Positions 21,863-28,132 of a stretch of 29,828 nucleotides of DNA are shown in pieces. The stretch comes from a virus: the IMG/VR virus record IMGVR_UViG_3300021962_010783, positions 1 through 29,828 of that record; one strand, given 5' to 3'. Every line of letters begins with the position of its first letter. Position 1 is the stretch's first letter. The position numbers and the translations under genes are program-made. Below the pieces are notes generated by a model. The model was not told the DNA's origin, made no database searches, and saw nothing but the letters and a program-made list of their open reading frames with translations.

Positions 21863-22271
21863 GTTTGGAAGGCGGCAGTAATTGAGTATTCATGTGAGTA
21901 TCTTTGACACTCTTTGAAATTGGAATTGGGCTACCATCTTCATCGATTCTGACAAAGACAATCTTTGTGTGTAGCACAGCCTCTTCATCGTGAGTGTACA
22001 CATTGAAAGCCCGTGCCTCAACGTGAAAAGTTGCAGAGGTGTTGCCAATTTTGACAAGTTCGCCATAGATCTTGACCAATGATCCTTCTTTTGCAGGCTT
22101 TTTAAAGACACATTCATCGATTCGAATCGTCACCATACGTCGATTGTGACAGACTTCCATTGCATAGGCAGCAGCTGCTGCGTCTAACCATGCAAGTAGT
22201 TTACCTCCAAACAAGTTGCCGTGAAAACCTAGATCTGATTTTTTAACTGGGTGTGTTGCTAATAATTCCAT
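21858..22271 (-). CDS. Hotdog-fold acyl-CoA thioesterase
   Basis: 137 residues, single hotdog domain. HGNLFGGKLLAWLDAAAA (17-34) is the helix region of YciA/BFIT-type acyl-CoA hydrolases, with Asn19 and Asp30 as candidate catalytic residues, followed by five strands (MVTIRIDECVF, LVKIYGELVKIG, ATFHVEARAFNV, VLHTKIVFVRI). It would hydrolyse acyl-CoA in the cytoplasm, possibly to alter membrane lipid or acyl pools during infection. Its start overlaps the upstream DNA glycosylase gene by 29 nt. An uncommon phage gene. Confidence 0.88.
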   Translation of the reverse strand: MELLATHPVKKSDLGFHGNLFGGKLLAWLDAAAAAYAMEVCHNRRMVTIRIDECVFKKPAKEGSLVKIYGELVKIGNTSATFHVEARAFNVYTHDEEAVLHTKIVFVRIDEDGSPIPISKSVKDTHMNTQLLPPSKL

Positions 22272-22695
22272 TTATTGTTCTATGATATTCTAAATATTGT
22301 ACTAAAACTTTGTCAGTTGCATCCGTCGTAAAGTCTTTTAATTGAAAAATCTTCCAAGAGTCTATTGCATATTTGCCAATACCTGGCATTTTAGCCAGAG
22401 TTTGGACTGGGATCCCGGTTGGATTTGGCCATTCGCTTAGAGCTTGCAACCAAGCTTCACTAAATGCTCTAATTGATTTTGCACGCCGATTATAAAAACC
22501 CAAAGGCCTAATCGCTTCAACTATTTGAGATTGCTCTGCGCCAACGACTGCGAGAGCATTCGGCCATCTATCAAAAAAAAGTGGACGACATGCATCCACC
22601 TGTTTCCAACTAGTTTGATTGAGCATTTGACAAACGACTAACATTTGCCATGGATCTTCAACTAATTCCTCTTGTCGTGTTCTTACTGGCTGCAT
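22243..22695 (-). CDS. HhH-GPD DNA glycosylase, MBD4-like
   Basis: 150 residues. The order of motifs resembles the MBD4 catalytic domain: DPWQMLVVCQMLNQTSWKQV (14-33), IRPLGFYNRRAKSI (62-75), the helix-hairpin-helix MPGIGKYAIDSWKIF (103-117) with catalytic Asp112, and TDATDKVLVQYLEYH (124-138). The lysine of bifunctional EndoIII-type enzymes is absent at the usual site, so it is probably a monofunctional glycosylase. MBD4 removes T or U from mismatches with G, which arise from deaminated cytosine or 5-methylcytosine. No iron-sulphur Cys cluster is present. It could repair phage DNA or attack host DNA. Confidence 0.8.
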   Translation of the reverse strand: MQPVRTRQEELVEDPWQMLVVCQMLNQTSWKQVDACRPLFFDRWPNALAVVGAEQSQIVEAIRPLGFYNRRAKSIRAFSEAWLQALSEWPNPTGIPVQTLAKMPGIGKYAIDSWKIFQLKDFTTDATDKVLVQYLEYHRTINGIISNTPS

Positions 22696-23054
22696 TATGG
22701 CATGTGCTTACGCAAATACTCTAGATGTTTTTGAGTCGCGGCAACCTTTAGGTGCCTAATTAATTTCTTTTTGGCAATCCAATATCTCCAAAATAATGGA
22801 TTGAATGGATTAAGCCAAATGGACATTGGTACCGTCCATTGAATTCGACCGTCGATATAGGCTCCATTATAGTTTAGCGTGAGCGCATACACCTTACGTA
22901 GCCCAGCCGGTGATTTATATTCAGGGCTCTTGAATTCTAACCATGAATATCCAGCCGCGCCACACGATTCCATTGTCCAATTATCGTAATCTGTTTCCAT
23001 TGAAACAATCATGCTCAGTGCATAGGTTGAATCAACTAATTTTCTGTTTGTCAT
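22695..23054 (-). CDS. Hypothetical protein, 119 aa
   Basis: Soluble protein with aromatic-rich stretches (DYDNWTMESCGAAGYSWLEF, YIDGRIQWTVPMSIWLNP) and a basic C-terminus (KKKLIRHLKVAATQKHLEYLRKHMP). The YIDGRIQWTVP core looks conserved-family-like, but I do not recognise the family. The stop overlaps the glycosylase start (TAATG), so the two are coupled. Confidence 0.65.
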   Translation of the reverse strand: MTNRKLVDSTYALSMIVSMETDYDNWTMESCGAAGYSWLEFKSPEYKSPAGLRKVYALTLNYNGAYIDGRIQWTVPMSIWLNPFNPLFWRYWIAKKKLIRHLKVAATQKHLEYLRKHMP

Positions 23055-23097
23055 GTGTCGATGTTTAATAAAATAATACTGAGATTGTCGATTCGGT

Positions 23098-23241
23098 TTA
23101 CTCAGAGGGTTTGCTTGAAATTAGACCCATTTCCGTAAGCCTACGTAAATCTTCTTCAGTTAAGATAACTTCAGATAAACCCAATTCAAGTATTCGAATT
23201 AGTTCGTCATCTGATAAATTTGAATTGACTACTTCTGCCAT
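23098..23241 (-). CDS. Small helical ORF with LTEEDLRRLTEMGL motif, 47 aa
   Basis: Starts MAEVVNSNLSDDELIRI and contains two helix-type repeats, SDDELIRILELGLSE and TEEDLRRLTEMGLIS, related to a motif in four other proteins here. Its ATG overlaps the stop of the upstream 138-aa gene (TAATG), which supports translation. Unknown function, perhaps a protein-interaction module. Confidence 0.58.
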   Translation of the reverse strand: MAEVVNSNLSDDELIRILELGLSEVILTEEDLRRLTEMGLISSKPSE

Positions 23242-23657
23242 TATTGACACTGTTCTATTAATCGGTTAACTTCAGCCATGACGCTCTCTGCGTTTGGCCA
23301 ACACTTTAAAGAATCGCCATAGTGTCGAGTATCAAAACCTATTACATAATCGTCAGGTAAAACCCGACTACGATCTATCTCTGGCCAATCTAGCTTTTCG
23401 GCAAATGTTGCAAAGGTTAGGCCCCCATGCACTGACACTGGAATATCTTCATACTCCATACCCCACCAACGATGACCAGCTGGCAGGCAAACATATCCAT
23501 TACCCCAACCTCTTTCATTAAACATTGTTTGAACCAAGCCAAGCGAGAGACTTTCAAGCTCCTCATGCAGTTTGCTCTCTTTGACAAACCCATAAATCGG
23601 TGTCAAGCCAAGAGATCGTAATCGCTTGATTTCAACTTCAGTTAACGCTGAATCCAT
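23241..23657 (-). CDS. Conserved phage-type protein with VHGGLTF motif
   Basis: 138 residues. The N-terminus has LTEVEIKRLRSLGL, the shared short helix motif. The body has GWGNGYVCLPAGHRWWG, YEDIPVSVHGGLTFA and DDYVIGFDTRHYGD, a pattern I recall from an uncharacterised family found in many phages and bacteria (GNGYVxLPxGH, VHGGLT, GFDTxHxGD). Its chemical role is unknown. It overlaps the downstream small ORF and the upstream gene. Confidence 0.68.
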   Translation of the reverse strand: MDSALTEVEIKRLRSLGLTPIYGFVKESKLHEELESLSLGLVQTMFNERGWGNGYVCLPAGHRWWGMEYEDIPVSVHGGLTFATFAEKLDWPEIDRSRVLPDDYVIGFDTRHYGDSLKCWPNAESVMAEVNRLIEQCQ

Positions 23658-24025
23658 GAGTCTAGTTTAGTTAAGCCATTTACACTCTTGACCCAATCAA
23701 CTGCCTCTTTGAAAGTTGAGAAATAATACTTAGCAAACTGGCCATCGACAAACTGTAGTCGAACTTCAGCTTTACACATCACAGTATCTCCAACAATATC
23801 GTATCGATCGCTATTTTCCTTCAAGAAATCCCAGTGATATGTGAATTCTTTTGTATCATGGTCCCAATATCGGTGGTCACCGACCATTCTTTCCTGTAGT
23901 TCAAGAGCTAGCCCAAACCACTTGGTGACATTACGTTCAGGCCTGATGTAAAAACGTTCGCTGACGTGTTCCTTTGTGATCTCACATGAGACTACATGTG
24001 CAGGATTTAAAAATTTAATCGTCAT
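23642..24025 (-). CDS. Hypothetical protein, 127 aa
   Basis: The ATG giving MTIKFLNPAHVV was chosen because the upstream 28-aa peptide ends with TGA overlapping it (ATGA); the longer frame begins at TTG. Mixed alpha/beta, with CEITKEHVSERFYIRPERN near the N-terminus and a C-terminal segment YYFSTFKEAVDWVKSVNG resembling a ligand-binding strand-helix. No family recognised. Confidence 0.62.
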   Translation of the reverse strand: MTIKFLNPAHVVSCEITKEHVSERFYIRPERNVTKWFGLALELQERMVGDHRYWDHDTKEFTYHWDFLKENSDRYDIVGDTVMCKAEVRLQFVDGQFAKYYFSTFKEAVDWVKSVNGLTKLDSWIQR

Positions 24026-24108
24026 ATCCAATATGAAATTAATTGCCAAAAGCCAATACCGGCCAAAAAATAAACAAGGTTATTCAACCATTTAGGGTAG
24101 TTTTCCAT
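24022..24108 (-). CDS. Tiny single-pass membrane peptide, 28 aa
   Basis: Starts MENYPKWLNNLVYFLAGIG and is nearly all one transmembrane helix ending SYWI. Its TGA overlaps the next ATG (ATGA), which is the best support for real translation. Similar in style to the 34-aa peptides elsewhere in the window. Function unknown. Confidence 0.5.
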   Translation of the reverse strand: MENYPKWLNNLVYFLAGIGFWQLISYWI

Positions 24109-24134
24109 AGGGTTAATTTACCCAATTTGGAAGA

Positions 24135-24539
24135 TTATCGGCCGCCTCTGGCCTTTAGATCAGCGATTTGATTCTCAGTAAAACCGAAACGTCGTAGAGC
24201 TCTATAAAAAGGTTCAAATCCTGGGCCACCATATGTATACCAAACTGCCTTTGCTCGACGAACTAATTTTTCAACGTCAGTTATCAGCTTTGCCATCTTT
24301 TCGGCTTCGCTTGGCCAAGGCTCTCCATTTTCCTGACGTTTGCCACGGCTCACAGTTAAATTGCGAGCTCGCATTATGTCCTTTGCCTCTGGACTTTCAT
24401 AACGAATTAATGAAGTATATCGACGATTCTCCTGTTCAGTTGGTTCAGGATTAAGACCAAGATCTGCCATGCGATCTCTCTCATCCCAACTGAAACCGTC
24501 ATTAGATTCAAATACTCTCCATGATTTAATGTACTTCAT
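24135..24539 (-). CDS. LxE-type-tagged unknown protein with RMADLGL motif
   Basis: 134 residues starting MKYIKSWRVFESND; VFE at 9-11 is a possible processing site. Immediately after comes SWDERDRMADLGLNP, related to SLEEINRMAEAGLMT in the tagged protein at 27.1-28.0 kb, so the two share their first about 35 residues. The remainder is helical and basic (MRARNLTVSRGKRQ, VEKLVRRAKAVW, FYRALRRFGFTENQIADL). Perfect TATAAATA lies exactly 5 nt before the ATG. Probably a late, packaged protein; function unknown. Confidence 0.7.
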   Translation of the reverse strand: MKYIKSWRVFESNDGFSWDERDRMADLGLNPEPTEQENRRYTSLIRYESPEAKDIMRARNLTVSRGKRQENGEPWPSEAEKMAKLITDVEKLVRRAKAVWYTYGGPGFEPFYRALRRFGFTENQIADLKARGGR

Positions 24540-24544
24540 AGAGT

Positions 24545-24552
24545 TATTTATA
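24545..24552 (-). promoter_or_regulatory. Late promoter box, perfect TATAAATA, leaderless geometry
   Basis: TATAAATA then ACTCT then ATG. Perfect match to the T4 late box; spacer identical to that before the nucleotidyltransferase gene. Confidence 0.75.
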
Positions 24553-24559
24553 GGAGAGC

Positions 24560-24706
24560 CTATTCGCTCTCAACTAAAAATTCATCAACGTCAAATAGAT
24601 TGAAGTCGTCCGCTAGTTCAAGCAGCACATGAGTTTCTCGATCAGATTTTGCTTGTTTGAGTTTAATTTTAATCCATTGAGATAGAGCAACTTGGTCAAT
24701 ATTCAT
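24560..24706 (-). CDS. Hypothetical small protein, 48 aa
   Basis: Starting at the ATG 10 nt after the upstream stop gives MNIDQVALSQWIKIKLK; helical and rich in Leu/Asp/Glu, ending EFLVESE. The longer reading frame overlaps the upstream gene without an ATG start. No family recognised. Confidence 0.52.
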   Translation of the reverse strand: MNIDQVALSQWIKIKLKQAKSDRETHVLLELADDFNLFDVDEFLVESE

Positions 24707-24716
24707 AATGTCAAAT

Positions 24717-25217
24717 TTAAGAAAATTCAGTTGCTGACGAGACTCTAAGTCCGTCAATTATCAAATCATCATAACGTTCGTTGTCTAACCAGAACATACC
24801 ATGGCCTTTGGCTCTTTGGGTTTTTCGGTATTCTTCATTCACCACTAAACCTTCAGGCTGACCCCATTCAAGCGCCATCTTAATAAACTTCTCAACATCC
24901 CATTCATCGCCGTATTCGTCCACAACTCTACCTGACCGAATGAATGCGAGTAATTCCTCTTTATTTGAATAGTGTTTGTTCTTGTGAAAGTTCCAACAGA
25001 ATTTCCAACCTCCACTACGTTTACCTAAATGAATTGCGGTGTCCTCAACAAATTCGTCCCATGGACTTTGATATTCCCAATCACCGACTTGAATTGATCT
25101 GAATGCTCGTTCAATCTCGCCTGGTTCCATGTCTAATTTTTCAAGTCGCTGTTGCAATCTGACTTTACGGTCAGTCATTTCATCTACTGTCGGTATTCGG
25201 TAATAATTTGTTCCCAT
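24717..25217 (-). CDS. MGTNYY-family conserved protein
   Basis: 166 residues. It begins with the distinctive MGTNYY, followed by a central IHLGKRSGGWKFCWNFH and a later VVDEYGDEWDVEKF, a set of motifs I recognise from a widespread uncharacterised phage/bacterial family (MGTNYY ... HIGKSSxGWxF). No Cys-rich zinc ribbon is present, unlike some members. Function unknown. Confidence 0.72.
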   Translation of the reverse strand: MGTNYYRIPTVDEMTDRKVRLQQRLEKLDMEPGEIERAFRSIQVGDWEYQSPWDEFVEDTAIHLGKRSGGWKFCWNFHKNKHYSNKEELLAFIRSGRVVDEYGDEWDVEKFIKMALEWGQPEGLVVNEEYRKTQRAKGHGMFWLDNERYDDLIIDGLRVSSATEFS

Positions 25218-25219
25218 GA

Positions 25220-25441
25220 TTATCTGTGCTTATTAATTGTAATGAATTCGACTGGTGCTAAGTTATCCAATTCAATTTGTCGAAATTCTCTAACTAGATG
25301 GTGGACTGCAAGCTCAAGGCGATCGACTGAGCCAGCTTCATTTAGATTAACCATTTCTCCAGATAATCGGATTTGATTAGCAACAATAGTATTCCGATCG
25401 TGATCGATCTTTTTAACTATTATTTCGTATTGAGTTGTCAT
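25220..25441 (-). CDS. Hypothetical protein, 73 aa
   Basis: A strand-turn-strand N-terminus (QYEIIVKKIDHDRNTIVANQ) followed by a helix (VDRLELAVHHLVREFRQIEL) and a C-terminal strand. Its start overlaps the upstream membrane gene by 4 nt (ATGA). No family recognised. Confidence 0.62.
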   Translation of the reverse strand: MTTQYEIIVKKIDHDRNTIVANQIRLSGEMVNLNEAGSVDRLELAVHHLVREFRQIELDNLAPVEFITINKHR

Positions 25442-25713
25442 AGAAAATTATGTTGAGACAGCCATAGCGCAATCACGCTGCCAGTAACTCCACCGGCAAC
25501 ATAGCCTGCCCATTGATGAATTGAATCAGTGGATGACGCAATCTTTTTAATTACGAAATATCCCAGAGAAGCAATCATGATGTCTGTGATGATAACTGAG
25601 CTATAGTTATAGGTAACTACTCCTCGCTGGTTAATTGTCACCAGAAAATACGAGGACATTTGTATCACAAAGAAGAGTGCAAAGCCTTTGGCTCGACTTT
25701 TAAGTTTTTCCAT
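25438..25713 (-). CDS. Three-helix membrane protein, 91 aa
   Basis: A basic N-terminus (MEKLKSRAKG) and three hydrophobic helices (about 10-27, 39-55 and 68-86). A GTATAATA box lies 7 nt before the ATG, and a hairpin region is just upstream. Small multi-pass phage membrane proteins include holins and superinfection-exclusion factors; nothing here tells which. Confidence 0.65.
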   Translation of the reverse strand: MEKLKSRAKGFALFFVIQMSSYFLVTINQRGVVTYNYSSVIITDIMIASLGYFVIKKIASSTDSIHQWAGYVAGGVTGSVIALWLSQHNFL

Positions 25714-25720
25714 AGACTAT

Positions 25721-25728
25721 TATTATAC
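25721..25728 (-). promoter_or_regulatory. GTATAATA promoter-like box, class B
   Basis: GTATAATA then ATAGTCT then ATG, sharing a 12-nt core with the box before the 72-aa gene at 19.5 kb. Confidence 0.5.
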
Positions 25729-25751
25729 TATAAAAGCCTGGAAAGGGCAAA

Positions 25752-25792
25752 GCCTAATTAAACTTTAGTAAAAGTTAGGCAGTTAGCTAACT
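25752..25792 (-). terminator. Hairpin region after beta-barrel gene, possible terminator
   Basis: Two inverted repeats lie in the gap downstream of the barrel gene: the palindrome AGTTAGCTAACT, and arms GCCTAA/TTAGGC enclosing a smaller CTTT/AAAG pair. The T-tract is poor, so termination is uncertain; an RNA-processing or stabilising stem is also possible. Confidence 0.4.
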
Positions 25793-25797
25793 ACTCA

Positions 25798-26664
25798 TTA
25801 AAAGCCAGTTCCGACTGCAAATAGAATTGGATTACTCTTTTTAAAACCAGTATTAGATTTATCGATTGTACTATTAACTCGAATACTACTATTTAGAATA
25901 AAATTCTTTCCTACTTTCCAATCTAACTGTACACCATAATATGCATCCAGATTAAAATCTGCTAGATATGAAATATTAAGAGTGCCATCTGTAAAGCTTC
26001 GATGAATATCACTAACCAAAACCAATTGTGGAGAAACTGTAACTCGATTCATTTGAATTGGATACGCCCAAATTACCATTGCGCGGGTAATTAACTGTTT
26101 TGATGGAGGCATTATTGGATAGATGTTTGCGACCCAATTACCCAAAGAATCTACCACATATTCGCCTTGCCATGGGCCTTGCCACTCGCCCCACCAGGTT
26201 TGAGAGGCGGTTAAGTTATAACCAAAGTTTCCAAACCTCCTGGTTTTAAAGAGATCAATAATAGACAGGTTAAGATTTTTTTGAAATGTAAAATCAAATG
26301 CGCCAATTGCCTGTAGAGTAGTTTTTCGAGTAGAGGTCTTTCGGGTTATGGCCCAACCTAGTCCATAATATTTCCAGCTTGGATTTATTGATACTAGCGC
26401 TGAATTGGTCCATGTACCACTAGTTGATGCTTTGCTAATTGCCAAGTTAAGGGTCGTTGAAACCTTTCGACCAACAACTCCAAGTGATAGGTCTGACGTA
26501 TTGAGTACATCCTTTGAAAAATCAATATAGGATTGAGTTGTGCCTAAGTTATTCCATTGAGAATTAAATTCAAATAGTTCCTGTGGAGTAAGCTTAACTG
26601 TGTCTTGTGCAGTTGCGATAAACCAGGTTAGGCCAAATACCGTTAATAATATTAGTTTTTTCAT
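25798..26664 (-). CDS. Outer-membrane beta-barrel protein
   Basis: 288 residues. Signal peptide about 1-19 (ending FIATAQ). The mature chain is composed of alternating amphipathic strands with many Trp/Tyr/Asn residues (WWGEWQGPWQGEY, VSPQLVLVSDI, DAYYGVQLDW) and ends with GTGF, a terminal Phe as in outer-membrane barrels recognised by BamA. It resembles in style the barrel domain of the Gly/Ser-linker protein at 4.2-5.8 kb. It has no obvious CsgG-type partner here. It could alter receptors on the infected cell. Confidence 0.75.
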   Translation of the reverse strand: MKKLILLTVFGLTWFIATAQDTVKLTPQELFEFNSQWNNLGTTQSYIDFSKDVLNTSDLSLGVVGRKVSTTLNLAISKASTSGTWTNSALVSINPSWKYYGLGWAITRKTSTRKTTLQAIGAFDFTFQKNLNLSIIDLFKTRRFGNFGYNLTASQTWWGEWQGPWQGEYVVDSLGNWVANIYPIMPPSKQLITRAMVIWAYPIQMNRVTVSPQLVLVSDIHRSFTDGTLNISYLADFNLDAYYGVQLDWKVGKNFILNSSIRVNSTIDKSNTGFKKSNPILFAVGTGF

Positions 26665-26668
26665 AAAT

Positions 26669-26676
26669 TATTATAA
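26669..26676 (-). promoter_or_regulatory. Weak TTATAATA box before barrel gene
   Basis: TTATAATA then ATTT then ATG. Similar to class B boxes, but without the leading GT and with short spacing. Confidence 0.3.
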
Positions 26677-26700
26677 AAGTCTAACCTGGTAAAAACTTAA

Positions 26701-27114
26701 TTAAACTTTAATTTTAGTAAACGTTATGCCCTTTACTGAATACTCAGCTGGGCCGTTGATTAAGTTGGAGAGTAGAGTCTTAACTTCATTCGCCGGTACG
26801 CTAAAATCTTTGACACCACCAGTAACGTATCGACCAAAGGTTAGAGAATTATCTTCCTCTTTTTTGAGGTATTTGAAATTAATATCTGGAAATGGATCAG
26901 TGAATGACGCTTGTATACCAGTTAGTGCATAGATAAAGGTTTTGCCACTTGGTGTAACGATTACTATTTGATTAAAAATCTTGTCAGCCGTTCTCTTTTT
27001 AACAGTAACCTTTGGCGATGGATAATTAATTACGCCACTTGAATCAGCTACACTAAAGTCGATCATCTCAACTTCTTCATTTAGCCATTGTGTAAAACTT
27101 TTAAAGCCATTCAT
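26701..27114 (-). CDS. LxE-tagged small protein
   Basis: 137 residues starting MNGFKSFTQWLNEEVEM, with LNE (11-13) as a possible processing site, in the style of T4 internal-protein tags. The rest is mainly beta strand (VKVTVKKRTADKIFNQIVIV-type region, TFIYALTGIQ, FGRYVTGGVKDF) with one helix (EVKTLLSNLING). It overlaps the upstream tagged gene by 4 nt (ATGA), so the two are co-expressed. Function unknown. Confidence 0.65.
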   Translation of the reverse strand: MNGFKSFTQWLNEEVEMIDFSVADSSGVINYPSPKVTVKKRTADKIFNQIVIVTPSGKTFIYALTGIQASFTDPFPDINFKYLKKEEDNSLTFGRYVTGGVKDFSVPANEVKTLLSNLINGPAEYSVKGITFTKIKV

Positions 27115-28046
27115 CGTTGTGTGATTGTTTTTGATAAGGCCGTATCGACCAAGCCTTGGTCAATTAATTTTCGCCATAAATCAATTTTACGAGCGGCCCA
27201 ACTAGAAACTTCAATGGGTGAGGCTAACCAGAATTTAACACCATCCGGTAAACCATCAGTCAACACCTTATCGAGCAATTCGTTGTAATAATTTTCAGCT
27301 CCCCAAAGAGGCAAGCTTGGGAATCTGCGTTGAATAATTTGGAATCTCTGTGCCAATTGTTTAGCTGAACCACCGCTTGCTAGAAATTGCAAATATCGTT
27401 CAAGTACCCATTTGTGATCTTTGAATTTAGGCTCCAAGAATTCTCTAATCTCGGCAATCACTGCCTCTTTTGCTCTAGTTTGAGCTACAGTCTTGCGGCT
27501 CGGCACAAATCGTTCTTCAATTGCCCATCGCTCATTGAGCTCCTGCATTGCACCTCTATAAAAACTAAGCCCGCCGCCTGGAGCCTTACGTAGAATAACT
27601 TGCAATCGATCGCCAATATTGTGTCGCGCATAACCAGTTGCTTCATAGAAGATAAGTTGTTCGGATTGGCGGTATTGTTGTGGGTCTGTTGAGTATTGCC
27701 AAAGGTTAGCTCGTTCAGAATCAGTGTATTGAATTTCTCGACTCCAGACCAAGGTCGCATTTGCTAATTGCTGTACTGTGCTGGTTGGAGTCCAACCGGC
27801 CTTGAAAAAGGCTTCGGCTTCTGGTGTGTGAATTGCCTCAATCGCAGGTAGCGAACTTAACAGGGCTTTGCCGCGGTCTGACCATGGATTGCTCTCACCA
27901 GCTTCGCGTAAGATTTGCTTGATTACTGTACGAGTTGCCTCAATCTTTTCTGCACCAGTCATAAGCCCAGCCTCGGCCATTCGATTAATTTCTTCGAGAC
28001 TCCAGCCAGTTGATTCAAATAGACTATATGACTTAAGGTACTTCAT
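27111..28046 (-). CDS. Large LxE-tagged unknown protein with RMAEAGL motif
   Basis: 311 residues starting MKYLKSYSLFESTG (LFE at 9-11), then SLEEINRMAEAGLMT, paralogous over this stretch to the tagged 134-aa protein at 24.1-24.5 kb. The rest is helical with many Arg/Gln/Trp; candidate features include LQVILRKAPGGGLSFYRGAM (about 150-170) and WRKLIDQGLVD near the C-terminus. No known catalytic motif is seen. A TATAATAT box lies 5 nt before the ATG, and a GATAAATA box lies 64 nt upstream of it. Probably packaged; function unknown. Confidence 0.68.
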   Translation of the reverse strand: MKYLKSYSLFESTGWSLEEINRMAEAGLMTGAEKIEATRTVIKQILREAGESNPWSDRGKALLSSLPAIEAIHTPEAEAFFKAGWTPTSTVQQLANATLVWSREIQYTDSERANLWQYSTDPQQYRQSEQLIFYEATGYARHNIGDRLQVILRKAPGGGLSFYRGAMQELNERWAIEERFVPSRKTVAQTRAKEAVIAEIREFLEPKFKDHKWVLERYLQFLASGGSAKQLAQRFQIIQRRFPSLPLWGAENYYNELLDKVLTDGLPDGVKFWLASPIEVSSWAARKIDLWRKLIDQGLVDTALSKTITQR

Positions 28047-28052
28047 TGATTA

Positions 28053-28060
28053 TATTATAC
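28053..28060 (-). promoter_or_regulatory. GTATAATA promoter-like box, class B
   Basis: GTATAATA then TAATCA then ATG of the 311-aa tagged gene. The overlapping TATAATAT also keeps the 5-nt late-type spacing, so the two classes may intergrade here. Confidence 0.45.
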
Positions 28061-28109
28061 ACACGCGACTGGCGTTTGGATTACTCCGCTAATTGTTTTT
28101 GTTCAGAGT

Positions 28110-28117
28110 TATTTATC
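28110..28117 (-). promoter_or_regulatory. Distal or orphan late box GATAAATA
   Basis: GATAAATAACTCT is identical to the nucleotidyltransferase promoter, but GAA stands where its ATG would be. It would give the 311-aa gene a leader of about 58 nt. It lies beside a weak AAAGG/CCTTT hairpin after the upstream gene. Confidence 0.55.
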
Positions 28118-28132
28118 CAAAGGGTCAGCCTT

